A stretch of DNA of 64,000 nucleotides from Margaritifera margaritifera (GCA_029931535.1 JAQPZY010001174.1:1240001-1304000); one strand, 5' to 3'. Shown: positions 25,698-39,214, counted from the stretch's first letter. Program-made: numbers and translations. The notes: generated by a model from the sequence alone, not told the origin.

Positions 25698-27730
25698 TTA
25701 AGGGTCCTTTTCATCCCAACTGGGACATAAGGCTGCAACGATCTTCCGCCATGTTGGTCGGTCCTGGGCAATGGCTTGTGCTTCGCCCCAGGAAAGTCCC
25801 ATCTCTTCCACATCCGTCATCATTGTCTTTCGCCAGGTTGTCTTTGGCCGACCACGCTTACGCTTCCCCGCTGGTGTCCATCTGAGAGCTACCTTAGGTA
25901 TCCGTTCTTGTGGCATCCGCATTACGTGTCCGAGCCATTTGATTCTGCGCATCTTCACCTCCAGAGAAATGTTTTTACATCCAGTTTTCTCATATAGACT
26001 CACACTGGAGATCTTGTTTGGCCAGTAGATGTTGCAGATTTTACGGAGGCAGCCATTGTGGAATGAATTTTCATTTCTCATGTCTGTCTTCACAACTCTC
26101 CAACACTCGGAGCCACATAAAAGTACCGACTTTATGCTGCTGCTGTAATGTCTGATCTTTGTTTTGAGGCTGTACTGTTTTGATCTCCACACAGGGCGAA
26201 GCCTGCTGAAAGCACCTCTGGCTTTATTTAACCTGGCCTTTTTGTCCTTTTTGGCACCATTGTTGTTACTAATTAGGCTACCAAGGTAGGTGAAGTCGTC
26301 TACAAACTCAAGTGCTTCTCCATCGATGGTAATTGCAAGAGTAGCTGCTGCGTTTGTGCACATCAGTTGGGTTTTCTTTGCATTGATATGCAGGCCCGTC
26401 TGTTTAGCGTATTTGCAGAGTCTGTCAGATTTCTTTTGAAGATGTGAGCGCCTTGATGAGATGACAGCCATATCATCAGCAAAGTCCAGGTTTTCAAGGT
26501 TTGAGAAGGGTGTCCACTGGATCCCTCTGGCATGGTCGGAAGTTGTTTGACGCATTATCCAGTCGATGGTGATGAGTAACAGAATGGGAGAGATTATCCA
26601 ACCTTGTCTAACACCAGACTTCACCTGGAACGACTCTGTATGAGTGTTGTTAAGAATGACGCTGCATTCGAAGTGCTCATAGAACTTCCCAATGAGGTTG
26701 ACTATCTTGGATGGTATTCCATAGGCCATAAGAATCTTCCATAGGCTCTCGCGGTGAACATTGTCAAATGCCTTCTTGAAGTCAATGAAGTTGATGTAAA
26801 GGGGCACATTCCACTCTAGGCATTGTTCAATGATGTTGCGCAGAGCAAATATCTGGTCTATACATCCTCTTTTTTTGCAGAACCCTGCTTGTTCTTGTCT
26901 GAGTTTACCATCTATGGCTCCATCAATCCTTTGGAGGAGAATTCTGCAGAAGACTTTGCTGGGAATGGAAAGGAGTGTTATCCCTCGCCAGTTGTTGCAG
27001 TTGCTAAGGTCACCTTTCTTTGGTAGCTTGATGATGAGGCCTTTACATCAGTCTTTTGGGATGATATCATTTTCCCATATCTTTCTAAAGAGGTCAGACA
27101 GCACATATGCAGCTGTGGTTATATCAGCTTTCAGAAGCTCTGCCTGTAGGGAGTCAATACCAGGTGCTTTACCCTCTTCTTGGCCTTGATGGCTGTTTGA
27201 ACCTCTGCTTGAGTAGGTGGGCCGGTATCAATACCATTAATGTCATTTGATGGTGGCGGGTCTGCTGGATCTTCAGGCTCTGACTGGTTTAGTACTTTTT
27301 CGAAGTGCTGGACCCATCTCGCAGCCTGTTACCTTTCCGAAGTTATCACTCTTCCCTGTATATCTTTGATTGGTTGGAGTGGTTAGATCCATGACCACAT
27401 AGCTGTTTTGTAATCTTGTATACCATGCTCAGTTCACCTTTTGTTGCAGCCTGTTCTGCCTCATGTGCCAGTTCTTCAACAAAGTTCTTTTATCCTTACG
27501 GGCACTCCCTTTTACTTCTTTATCCTTCAGCTTATACTCTTTCTGTGCCTCTTCAATCAACCTTGGTGATTTAGAACTCAGAAGCTTGTCTTTGGCCTTT
27601 CTCCTTTCATCTATTTCCTTCCATGTCTCTGGTGTTAACCATCTCTTGTCCTTTTTCTTCCTATAACTGATGACTTTCTTTGCTGCTGCAATGACGATAT
27701 CAATAATTGCACGTCCACATCAAATGCTGT
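25698..27730 (-). pseudogene. Non-LTR retrotransposon (LINE), reverse transcriptase region
   Basis: From about 27,045 down to 25,698 the frame is open for roughly 449 codons, much longer than the ATG-initiated part. It carries the LINE reverse transcriptase motifs in order: KLPKKGDL, CNNWRGITLL, EQAGF, INFIDFKKAFDNV, SGVRQGWIISP, the catalytic FADDMAVISS near 26,465, and FTYLGSLIS, then a Cys/His-containing tail, KWLGHVMRM and KRKRGRP, ending with DEKDP. A TGA at about 27,048 and a frame shift near 27,185 break the part upstream, where the finger region (GKAPGIDSLQAELLKAD) and a Lys/Glu-rich linker can still be read to about 27.7 kb. The endonuclease domain is missing. Clade unresolved. Confidence 0.9.
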
Positions 27731-28508
27731 GAAAAGTGTTTTTTGTCCTAATGTTGTTTATACTCCAGCTCCCTGTCAGTTTCATACTCCAAGCGAATCT
27801 TTATTGACACAATTAACAAACGACTTAATAGATATTACCAACTCTATCGTTGCACTATCTATAAAGGCGGCAGAAGCATTATCTGGAATTATTTATAGTG
27901 TGATAATCTAGTTCTTTTAGAATGCTTAACAAATTGCTTTCTTTCTTGCTGACGTTTGTTGTTTTAGTTTTTTTATCAAAAGTGTAAGCAAAGCATCTAG
28001 CAGAGTTAGAGGTTTGTAATTTTGGGTTGTTCATATTTCATAACGTATTTCAAACCATAAACTACTGCAGACCCTGTATTCATGTAAATAATTGTTTTAC
28101 ATCATGGTGATATTGTCTTTCGACATTTGCAAACTATTTTGTGTGACCGTTTCGGTTAATATTGTGGTCATATTTTGTGATTTAAGGTTTTATGGATGTG
28201 TTTAAATTGTACATAGTAAACAGTTTGACGGGGAAAATCCACAGATGACTGAGTGGCTGTGTGAATTGTTGCTACACCTTCTTTGAATGAAATTTGAAAG
28301 AAGTTTAAAAAACCTTTGTGACTGCATCAACAGCTATGTGACTTGTATTACCCTTTACGTTATTCAATGTCTCGTAGACAAGCTTATAGTCTTTTAGATT
28401 TCGTTTTTGTTTTTGAGCTTATTTGAACTGTAGTAAAAATCACCTTTGTATTTGAAACGTTATTCCTTTCAATTTCTTCTCTAATGTCTTATATTACCCA
28501 GTTAGGAT

Positions 28509-28602
<94 letters not shown>

Positions 28603-29080
28603 ACCTGCCTTTTCACGTCTTTCATGTCCACAATTTTGTCGTTTAAATTTGATGTTTACGGATAAAACTTCTTTCTTCTCTCTGGCTTTTTGCTGAAACA
28701 ATGCATGTTTTATGTATGTTTAAACACTTTCAGTTTCAAACGCGCTGTTTCATCTATATTTGTCACATTCTAGAAACTAATTATATTGCAAACACTGAAT
28801 CTTTTCATGGTTCTTAATATCGCTTTTTATGTATTGTGCTGTCTTGGACACACTGTCTCCATTGGAGCGGGGTACTTTAATAAATCATTCTTTAAACGTT
28901 ATAAAATTTTCACTTGGTTCGTAACTGTTAACTGATGCATCATATATTTTTCATTCGACTAGTGCATACTTTTTATCGTTCATTGCTTTGTCTTCAAGTT
29001 CTTTTAGTTTTGTATACATCATCTTGCTTGGAGATTGCAGATAACTCTTCATCTAACAACACACCATCTACATCCTCTTT
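27731..29080 (-). other. Weak minus-strand coding remnants and (AT)n
   Basis: Minus-strand pieces such as KEGVATIHTATQSSVDFPRQ near 28.27 kb and YTKLKELEDKAMNDKKYALVE near 28.95 kb look coding-like and lie immediately downstream of the integrase relic, so they may be part of the same Maverick. No family can be named. Confidence 0.3.
28512..28599. repeat. (AT)n microsatellite
   Basis: About 44 TA units. Confidence 0.95.
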
Positions 29081-30010
29081 AAGTCTCCCTGATTGCAAAT
29101 TAACAAATTACACTGCATACATGATTTTCAATTTCCCTCTGCAAAGTTCGGAACACAGTCCCTTGCAAATGCTGTTTTATATTTTGAAACTCTTAACATT
29201 TCACCAGTTGTAAGTTTAGGCATTCGAAATGTATCAGTTGTTAAATAATTCAATACACTAAGCCATATTTTTTATCTGTTTTCTTTCCTGCTTGCTTAAA
29301 ATGTAGTAATATATATTGATCTGTAATGATCATAATTGTATCCTTAAATTAGATTTAGTAAAACGTGAATAACATTTTCTGGTTACATTTTGAGTAAAAT
29401 ACTTCCGCATTCTCGTCTTTAGAGTTCTGATGAATCCTTGCACAACAGACGCTTTTTCTGAGTAAGTTTAAATGTATTTCTTGTTTTTCTTTCTCAACAA
29501 ATCCTTGTGTTTTACAGGTTTTTGCTTTTTTAAGATTTGTCTGAAAGCATTATGTGTGTCATCACCCATTTTTGTATTACCTTTTTCAACCCTATCGTAT
29601 TTTATGAAAATATCTATCACTGTAAACATATATTGTATCCATTTTCATATCCGTGTATATCAATCATGACTGCCTGTCACTGGTCATTCAAGTTACGTAC
29701 ATATACCCTTTTGTCGTGAAATCTTTTTCTCGATTGCTTGTGTAATGTGTAGATGGACTGTTGAGTTAACCATTTTTATAATTCAGCGTATTTTGTTTTA
29801 TTTTTGTCACTTTTTATTTATTCCCATAATTGATTCATATTTGTGTAAACAACTGGATTTTCAGGATCGTAGTAAAGATGTCTCAATTGATATTCTTTGT
29901 CAGCTTTTTAAAAGGGTAGATAAATATAGATGGAATACTTTACGTCTGACAATTGTCCTTTGCTTATATCAACAAGCCAACAGACTATCCATCTATCACA
30001 AGTACTTTTA
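29080..30010 (-). pseudogene. Maverick/Polinton integrase relic
   Basis: The minus strand reads pieces of a retrovirus-type (rve) integrase in order: THYTSNRE and VYVRNLNDQ.QAVMIDI near 29.7 kb, which is the start of the catalytic core; NAFRQILKKQ.PVKHKDLL near 29.53 kb; ASVVQGFIRTLKTRM near 29.42 kb, the region of the third catalytic residue; and MLRVSKYKTAFARD near 29.19 kb, the C-terminal domain. Several stops and frame shifts occur, and at the place where the third catalytic acid is expected I read Gln. Integrases of this type belong to the Mavericks, whose polymerase and structural relics lie at 20.5-25.2 kb. A LINE lies between, so this may be the other end of copy B. Confidence 0.7.
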
Positions 30011-31720
30011 GTTTCAACAATTTGCTACGCTTTCAAGGGATGAATAATATCAGATTTATGTCATAGTTTGCGTTCCTGTGGTTCAATATTAACGAACTAC
30101 TTCATGTAATGAGTCACCATTTTTTGCTTGAAATCTTTGTTCTCCATAAATTCTATATCTGGTAGTGTTTAATCGTTGTAAATTGACTTTGTAATAATTA
30201 TACTATGATGTCCCAATATCGCATCGTTCCTATTATCGCGGCATTTGAGCATTTCTGAGAACTGCTCAAGTCATGCAAACAAACTGATACAGAGGCTATC
30301 TTTCCCTACATTAAGAACACATCCGATTTCATTCAGTTATACAATTTTCCATTGTCCAGTTGAGCATTTGGATAATGTTGGTAGACTTTCTTTTGGGTAT
30401 GTTTTCTAAGTAGTAACGTGGTAATTGGACGTGCCAGCCTACTAGATCTTCAAGTTGTAAAGTACATTTGACCGAATACAAATTTGTATCTTTTATCCGT
30501 ATCAAGTACGTAATTTATTCCCTCTTTGTACTCCACTGTTTTGTCCTCTTACTTTCAAAGGCGTTTATTTAAATCTTATAATGATTAATCTGCATCTTTT
30601 CTAAAAACATTACATGCTATCTTTTTCATCTTAGAAATCGATAAATCAACATTTTATTCTCTTGTTTGTGTTATAATGTGACTAGTTTTGAGCATACTTT
30701 TACATCATCCAAACTTGTTAACAAATAGAAATTGCTGCTTTGATGTTATTCGTACTGAAACTGTCGAATTACTACAATATAGCTTTGTACTATTATTTTT
30801 GTTGTTTTTGTTTGCTGCGCTCGCTCTCCACTAAGTATATAGTCAGCAGTGAAATTTGAATTTATCATTGGATCATTTATCATCTTCAGAGAAGATAAGA
30901 ATGTCAACAAATGGTATATTACAATTTGTCTTTTGATTGAACGATGTGACAGTTCAAAATTTTACGAACTGCTTTCTCGTATATCTCGTAAAGTGTACTT
31001 TTTGTACTCAAAGTTGAATTATAAGATAAGTTGTGCATACATTTCTTGAATAACAAATGTAAATCATGTATAGTCAGAATACGTTTAAAACCTTTAACCA
31101 AAACAAAAAGAATGTTTGATATGAGACTTTTACTAGAAACAGATTTTCCAATGTTTGTAACTTCCTCGCTTAGCTAAGTACATGTATATTAATTGTAGAT
31201 TGAACGTTTTGAAATAATGTTTTAGATTTCAAACTCTGATCTAGATGTTTGCAGATATTGTAAAATGGAGATGTACATCGCAAGTGTGAGGCAAAAAAAT
31301 AAATATGTCTTACATTTAAGATGTGCATGCGGTGTTTTAATTTTGTAATTGATTGATTGTTGTGTTTTGAATACAAATTTTCCATAGATTTGATTCATAT
31401 TTAAATTTTTAGGTTATAATTAAAAGGTTGTCCTCTCTTACTGACCACTGAAAAGCTAAATACATAGCACGTTTGTTTATTTCATGTCTCTTGCTGTGTA
31501 ACTTGTGTGTTTTATAAGGGTACATCAATATTTGCATCTATTCAGTTGTCCTTAAATATGATAACTAAATGTAAGAAACTTGTTTCTTTATACTTCATTC
31601 ATTTCATATTGCTCACCACAGATTCAGTAATTTTTAAAAAAAGCCGTCATCAATGGAAATTCTTTGTCAGGAATCCCAGACTTGTATAATATATTTCTAA
31701 TTATAATTTAAATATCTTAC
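30011..31720. other. Unassigned AT-rich DNA
   Basis: No clear gene. Near 31,240-31,330 the plus strand reads a Cys-pair pattern (CRYCKM ... RCACG) that could be an eroded zinc-ribbon of the Maverick, but this is weak. The end of the stretch is the intron following the exon at 31,721. Confidence 0.35.
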
Positions 31721-32104
31721 CTCTCGGTTGGGCATCCATTTTGTAACAGGGAAACTTAGTTTCTGAAGGAAAAGTTTCCTGGATGGGATGTCCCTGAATA
31801 ACCCAACTAGAATGTGTCATCGACTCTTGCTGAAAAATCTGGGATGAAAGGCTGATCTCATCAGAGACTGACATAGATCGCATTTGTCTAGCCATCTGCC
31901 CACTTCCAATTTCTAAATCTCGCACAGGGCTCGTCGGATCCAAACTGGCCTGGCGATGTGGTGGGGTTCTATTCGCACCTTGAACCCTTGCTCCTAGAGG
32001 TCTGCTATCAGAAGAAACAAAAAGAGATGGGACTTGTCGAGAAGTATCCTGAGATGTTCTTTCCTGACCTGTTCGGAGAAACAAGCGAGTTGCTTTTGTA
32101 CGGT
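31721..32104 (-). CDS. Macrodomain-gene exon 3: disordered linker
   Basis: The acceptor CACTTTTCCAG and donor GAGAG|GTAAGAT are both strong. The exon is 384 nt, phase 1 in and out, fully open for 127 codons. Its phase matches the exon at 42,080-42,271, so it is placed next in the same transcript. The product is Ser/Gln/Arg/Pro-rich and probably disordered (for example RQVPSLFVSSDSRPLGARVQ), ending CYKMDAQPRG. The end could be the start of a Deltex C-terminal domain, which has a Q-P-x-G motif near its N-terminus and is often joined to macrodomains, but without the next exon this is speculation. No following exon was found in the window. Confidence 0.7.
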
Positions 32105-34429
32105 CTGGAAAAGTGAGAGAAAAATTCTTTTCAATATTTTCTCAGAAATGGTACAAAAGATATAATTGCAGACGAAACCATGATATTTTATTTGCAAGTT
32201 TGATCATGATGATTCTTTTAATTTGTTTTTTCATCTTAAGGGGCATGGTCTTTACCGGCTAAATAGATTTTGGTGGTAAATTATTCAGTTGTGATATATT
32301 TAATATGTGCCTTGTTTAATTTTGCTGAGAAAAGGTTTAAAAATCGTTTTAGTTACACGACCTCAATGCCATTCAATTTTATAAATGTGTTTTATGCACC
32401 CAATTTATACATAGCAAGACAAAGCTATTATTTTTGTTGGATAGTTGTGGTCGTTCTTGTTTTACTTGACACTAAAATTAAGGATGACATTTTAATCTGA
32501 AATGTTTTTGTACCTTAAAGCACGATATATTTTAGCGGTGGATAAAAATGAGCGATTTAGCGGTGTTCGAGAGTGATATCGCGAAAATGAATCACATCAA
32601 CATTTAACGTCAGCTAAAATAAACGTAGCCATAATTTTTACCATTTTGTAAAGCTTTAAAATAAAATATAACGAAACAGCCCTTCTTCCTCTATCAATGA
32701 CAGGTCTTCATTATTCTCCTTTTTAAGCATACACAACAAAAGACGACAGATATAATCCGAAATAAATGTCTCTTCTTTCCCATACCACCCACTCTTTTAC
32801 CCTGTTAAATAAATATATTATTAAATAAATTAAATGGCTTTGTGATTTTAATTATAATTCATTAAACACTGTTATGGATGCTGAGAATCAAGAGTTCGTA
32901 AGACCTTAACCCACTGGACAATATTAAGAACATTTTACGACATGCGCCTCAATTGCCAGTTGTGAATTCCAGAGCTTACAATGAAGAGGGTGGACAATAA
33001 TAAATGAGATAGAAAAAGTATAATTCTGAGGAATTCTAATTCCAGCCTCCATTTGTACAATACTCTAGCACATCTGCTGAGAATTGAGTAGGGCGCAGCT
33101 AAACGGTAGAGTGAATACAAAACGATGTGAAATTTGTATGCGTCTTAAACAATGGCACAAAGCCAGATGTATTCAAGTGAGCATTTTTAGAGATTTATAT
33201 TTTTAAATATTTCATAAATTTAATATAACAGCAACAATGTTAGTATCAAGGGATAATGAGTAGTTGTTTACAAGTTTGGATGCGATAAAAGTGTTGTCAG
33301 AGCCAGTTGTGCTACAACAAAAGCAAACACAAAACTGCAAATGTACATGTCTTGATTTGAAACATCAGAAAGGATGAAGATTGACAGATTACATTTAATG
33401 ATAATAAAAACTGAAATAAGCTGCAACAGCTTTGAGATTCAGATGGTTAAAACTATGCAAAGAGAGAATAATTAAGTATTTGATATACGTATTTGTATAC
33501 TGCTAAATTTTCATTATAATCTCAAGACCTCGTAAACTTTGCAAGGTCAATCTAAAATCAATTTTTAAAAAATCCGATAGAATTTATGGAAAGTAAAGTT
33601 TCATTTAAAAGAGCACATATTGACTCCGTATAGGACGTAGATGTTTTATAATCAATCATTGAAATGGCAGAATTTGGCATACATCTGAAATTATTCATCT
33701 CTTTAAAAGGCTCAAAAAGCGTAATTTGTTTTAAAAAGTAGCCGTTATTGACGAGCGCCTTAAGGTAATTTATCAGATGTATTGTTATTCTCTAGATGTT
33801 TTTATACGGTGTTAAATGACTGATAAACAACAGTATTTAAGAAATTGTTACTTCGATCATGAAAGTACAGTTGCTTTACACGAATATCAAAAAATTGTGA
33901 AAAAAAATTAAACGTGACAAAAATAAAATAAAATACCCTGAATGAAAAGAATGGTTAACAGACAAATCTACTGACACATTACACAAGCAAGCGAAAAAAT
34001 AATTCACGTAGAATAGTCTACGTTAGTCATATTTATGACCAATGAGATGCAAACACATGAAAAATACAATGATATATACAATTACATTTTCAGCAGTGAT
34101 AGATGTCATTTCACAAAACTCATGGGCTGAAAAGATAATACCAAAATGGGAAATGACGTACAGGATGCATTTAGAGAAATATTTAAAGAGTGAAAGGCTG
34201 AAAAATAGAGTTTGATGAAGGAAAAGAGTTTTGCAACATAAATCGTTAGGATTTGCTGGAATGGAATACATTGAATACGTTTCATCTTATTCAGTCACAA
34301 AACCCATGTAGTGGAAAGATTTAACAGAATTGTAAAGACTAGAATGTTGAAGTATTCACTCAAAATGAAACCAGAAAATTGGTTTAAGTTTAGCCAAAGG
34401 TAACTGAGCTATACAATAACAATCAGTGA
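32105..34429. other. Intronic DNA of the macrodomain gene
   Basis: AT-rich with no recognisable exon, repeat end or structured element. Confidence 0.5.
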
Positions 34430-35090
34430 AGATCATTAGATACGTCTCCGGTTGTGGAAGCCGGATGGACAGGAGCAGGTAAAAGAACATTGGCCACCTG
34501 AGAATCATACTATGGTTAGGCAGGCAAGATGACCACATCGAGAAGGCATATCCCTGGTCATCACGAAAAAACTGAACAACACACATCTACGATGAAAACC
34601 CATCAATTAACAAATAATGTATGCCATGTTCAACTCAAAATTCGCCAAGATATCAATCATCACCTGCTATGACCCCATAGAAGACGCTGACGATGAGGAG
34701 AAGGACCTTTTCAACAACAGCTTGCACTCAGCTGTTGAAGCAACATCAAAACATGATTTACCACTCATTGTTGCCGATTGTAACGCACGAACAGGCTCAG
34801 GCAACACAGACAGGGAGCGGATCAGGCAAGATACGGAATAGGACAAATAAATGACAACGGCGAAAGACTTTGTGCCCTCTGCGAAGACAGCAGCCTTGTT
34901 ATAGGAGGAACTCTTTTCCAGCATGAGCAAATCCACAAGATGACGTGGAAGTCTCCGGATGGCAAAACAGAAAGCCAGATAGATTATATGCTGATCAACG
35001 GCAAGTAGAGATACTCCTTGCAAGATGTACGAGTCAAAGGCATGCTGATGTAGGCAGCGACCACAGTTTGTTGTTAGCCAAGCTTGCTCT
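34430..35090 (+). pseudogene. LINE apurinic endonuclease domain relic
   Basis: The plus strand reads the N-terminal endonuclease (exonuclease-endonuclease-phosphatase fold) of a non-LTR retrotransposon: KISIITCYDPIEDADDEEK near 34.64 kb, LIVADCNARTGS near 34.76 kb, then after a frame shift near 34,825 GERLCALCEDSSLVIGGTLF, TWKSPDGKTESQIDYMLI near 34.95 kb, and the catalytic SDHSLLLAKL near 35.06 kb. At least one frame shift and one stop are present, and the reverse transcriptase is missing. It could derive from the same family as the 25.7-27.7 kb copy, which has the complementary part. Confidence 0.8.
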
Positions 35091-35880
35091 TAAACTGGGT
35101 CAAGGTTCTTTATAAACAGTTTGGAAGACTCCGTTAGACCAGATTTTCTTCCAGGAGGAGGATTAGGCAAATCATCCCAAAGTGTTTCAAAATATATCAA
35201 AATGTCCAATAGGCCATCCAATTTTGAGGCATGCTTTTCCATCGTAAAAGGACATGCAACGTATAAGTTACTGGTTGCCATTGCGCCAAATTAGAGTATA
35301 GTGTTCGAATGTTATGGTTTTGAGGGATGTATATCCGAAACATATATCGTTGAACAATCAAGAATTTTAGATTTTCTGGAGCCTGGAGATGTAGTAACGG
35401 CGGATAGTTTTTTCGTATATAGGACATGTTGAATGAAGGAAAGTTTGTCCCTAATCGTTCCGCCTTTCTAGGAAAGAGTCTTTAACAAAAGCCGTTTCTA
35501 AGTACAGAATTCATGTTGAGAGGATTTATAATACGTATGAAGAAATTTAGAAATCTACAAAAAGTGATGCACAGAAACATGCGAGCAGTCTTTTGGCAAT
35601 ATTTATTTTTAATAGAATGTCTTGTTAAATTTCAAACCTTTATTATAAACTAAAGGGATTGAGGGATACGTGGAGTTTACATGAGAGAGTGAGCAAATAT
35701 GAATATTTGGTATAAGACGACTTGAAAAGTTTCAAAGTGCAAGCGAGAATATTTATCGATTTGTTTTCACTTGTATCAGCCTGCAGTGACACGGTTCCTT
35801 TTTGGTAACTAAATGCTGATGTAGATATGACAGTCTGAGACAAGGACAAAGATGTATTCAATTTGGAAATTGATACAAAG

Positions 35881-35961
<81 letters not shown>

Positions 35962-36329
35962 TGAACCTCTGGTAAGATTTACATTTTCAAAGTGCAGGTG
36001 TAAATATACTAGCGTGCTAATGACTAGATAAAATAGTTCCTTCTTAATCAGTTTCTATATAACATACTGTACTTGAGTGCTGATTTATATATATATGAAA
36101 TAGTTCCAATAGGTTTTTGAAGTCTAATTTACATTAAAGTATCGTTTAAGTTTGAAATTACCTAAGAAATATATGGATATATAGACAGGCAGAGAGACAT
36201 ACGGATTTTTGGTAACATGCAAATATTCAAAATGCAAGTTTGAATACTCTGTAACATGCAAGGGGTCTAAAAGTAAATGAAAGAAAAAGAGAAGCCCGAA
36301 CTGGTTCCTAAGTTCATATCAAGACCGAG

Positions 36330-36331
<2 letters not shown>
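35091..36331. other. Intronic DNA with a (GA)n tract
   Basis: No gene is seen. The (GA)n tract at 35,884-35,959 is listed separately. Confidence 0.5.
35884..35959. repeat. (GA)n microsatellite
   Basis: About 38 GA units, nearly perfect. Confidence 0.95.

Positions 36332-36400
<69 letters not shown>
36332..36400. repeat. (AT)n microsatellite
   Basis: About 34 AT units. Confidence 0.95.
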
Positions 36401-36403
<3 letters not shown>

Positions 36404-38237
36404 TCAAACATACTGCCTTAGTCCGGCTTGATGTCGTTGTTTCGCCAGTATATCCAAGGGCTTTAAGACAGCAGACGCTATCTCTCAAGGATGATAAAAC
36501 GCACGAGCACCACAAATGGGCACAGACAACTAATTCACTCCCCATAGACCGTGTACTTTCGAGCTAAGATCGACATAACACGCTTACATCCTATGAATGA
36601 TCTAATTAAGATAAAACTCTTCAAGCGATGAAAATGATCTGCTACGCACCTCATTTTTTATATAAAAAATGACATTTTAAGTGCCCACAATATAAATCCA
36701 GCCATTGAGATCTCCCCGTTTACCTCCAGTAGTACATGTGCAGCGACAATGATACAATTAAAATGGCTTCATGTTCAAGTCTAAAATTGCGTACAATTTA
36801 CCCAGACATATGTTTCTCTTTAAGAAATACGTTCTTTTTTTCCGGTAATTATGTTCAGCCAATCAGCGAAATTTAGTCTTTGAATTACGGTGGTTAATAT
36901 ACCACCAAACATCGACTGGTTCCGTAGCTCATAAAATAATTAGGTAACTGTGATCAAATAGCTTTCCTCTTATTATACTAGAGACCACACATTAGCGGGA
37001 CTCTACGAGCAGATTAGTTTTGTTGTTGCTTTTTTCTTACTTTATCAATATGCAACGTGAAGCAGTAGTCGGTATTTCATGCTACGTACCACAAAACAGG
37101 TCGCAAACACATAGGTTCGCAAAATTAATCCTATCTCTAATTACTGAACACTTATACCAAGATAATCTTATTTGAAGAATCTTGACATGGGCCAATATAA
37201 TAATATACTGTCGAGGGAGGGAGGCAGATGTTTCGATTTTAAGTAACATGTCTCGTAAACTTTCAAAGTTTCACTGGAAAAGATTTTCTGACGCTTTTCT
37301 TGTTTATCAGTTTGTTTGGATATGTACTTTTGTACTGGAGTGTTGATACATCTGAAATAGTTTTGACAAATGGTACACATTTTCCGGTTTACATCTTTAA
37401 GCGAGGAAGAAATATTAAGTGGAAAGAAAGCATATGAGAGAGAATAAATGTACATATCACATAAGCTTAGTAAACTAACAGACATGTGTTTATTCCATAA
37501 AAAGAAATTACTGAAAATTCATTTGATACAACCATTGATACAAAATTGGAAATTCATGAATTAAAAAAAGTTTACCTTCGTCCCCTCTTACTATGTTATT
37601 CCTTTACAATATCCCAAATATATACATGATCAAATGTAGATATCTAGTTTAGTAGCATTTTACGTATTTATAGTGTATATCGTTATGATAGCTACATTTA
37701 AGTTACTGTTTACTATTATTTGTATGAGAGTCTATTTTAATAATATTGAATAGGAAAGAACACTGTTATATTCTGTCACACTTTTGTTTTCCTGGTAGAT
37801 TTGTACATTTCATTTCAATTAAACCGTAACTCTGTGGTGTGGTTTCATCAAGGACAAGTCGACCTGGACAACAAGCCAGTTCAGGTTGCTCTCTGTTAAC
37901 CCACATTCCTGTTTAACAACTCCTTCATCCTTTGCAGTTAGGACAGGCGGGCTGTTAATTCTTGTTTTGTTTCATACAGATTTGCTGCTGTTTCAAAATT
38001 TCACCCCAGAGTATGAAATTAAGATTATTGATAATAGCTCTGAACGTCTGTGCTTTATATACATCATTACTTCCTTACACGTCTCTGTCTATACCAATCA
38101 CCATCTTGTACTAAATAGGGGATTTTTTCTCTCTCCAACATCAATGTTTGTAAGCACTGAACTGATAAAATTTCGAAGAATTTATATCTGATGCTCATCA
38201 AGACTGACATCGTCATATGGATATTACATTAAAATGC
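36401..38237. other. Intronic DNA, nothing recognised
   Basis: Only short open frames. A perfect small palindrome CATTTTTTATATAAAAAATG lies at about 36,652-36,671. Confidence 0.45.
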
Positions 38238-38975
38238 TCAAAATATGTTGTCCCTCAGTATTCTCCCCAAAATCCACAAACAAAAAAATAACGATTTGAC
38301 ATCAACCTCGTTGTTATCTCTACGGTGTCGAGCATCAAAGTCAACTTTGACGTCTACATTTTTTGTTGTCATTCCTATATATGGTCTTTGGTTTCTTACC
38401 CGCTTTAAACCAATGTTCCAAGCACACTTCTGAGATGTTAATGATAACATTTCATGTCCATATATTGTATCTTGCCCAGTGGAGCAAAAAGTCAGGCTAT
38501 AACATGATTTCATACGCCCATAGCAGATGTTACATGTGTACATGTATCATATAGTGTGGCTACCCTTGATAAAGTCATGACGTTTGCTTTGAAGAAATGA
38601 AGGGATTCTTTAGAGCAGTTTTTTCTATCTTTTGAATATGACCATTCGCAAAATAGTTCTTTCCTTTTCACTGGTATGGCACGGTGAAGGTTGTTGACGT
38701 CTATACATTCATCTGCTTCAAGTATTTGTCATTTAAAAACGGCACGGACTCAACAATATGTTGGTGGGTGTGGCTTTTGTTGAAATGACTTGACAGCTGG
38801 GCTGACAGAAATTCATCTCATTCACTAATAGGCAGAGTGGCGTCAATCTCTGGGCCATTTATCAACTGGTCTTGTTTCTGCTTTCTCTCTTTCAATGCAT
38901 GCCACTTCCCATCATCCGCGGAGACATAATATCCTTGTCTTTTCCCGTTATGATACAGTTACTGACTCTGACATG
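38238..38975 (-). pseudogene. Unassigned coding relic
   Basis: From about 38,975 the minus strand is open through GKRQGYYVSADDGKWHAL and NGPEIDATLPISE, then broken by a stop near 38,825. It continues as LSAQLSSHFNKSHTHQHIVE, NNLHRAIPVKRKELFCEWSY and a 101-codon frame at 38,543-38,238. The composition is that of a real protein and the frame changes are few, so this looks like a degraded gene or transposon polyprotein. I do not recognise the family. It lies in the intron between macrodomain exons 2 and 3 on the same strand. Confidence 0.4.
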
Positions 38976-39214
38976 AAACAAAAGAAAATATCAGTTACAT
39001 TTTCATTGTTAATAGATATGGTTCATGGATGGAATGCGTATCTATCCATTTATCTATATCTAATTTGACAATAAAAAATTTTGTATCTGTTTTGCTTAAG
39101 CCTTGCTCGATTGTAATTACTATCTATCTATATTTATCTACCTATCTGTCTATTGTTACAGAATTATGTATCATCTTTAAATTACAAAGTAGTTTTCATT
39201 GGGTGTATAACCAT

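Noticed and set aside
25771..27189. Several plus-strand open frames of 67-119 codons
   Set aside because: They are antisense shadows of the LINE reverse transcriptase frame.
34667..35023. Minus-strand open frame of 118 codons
   Set aside because: Antisense of the LINE endonuclease relic, whose motifs are clear on plus.
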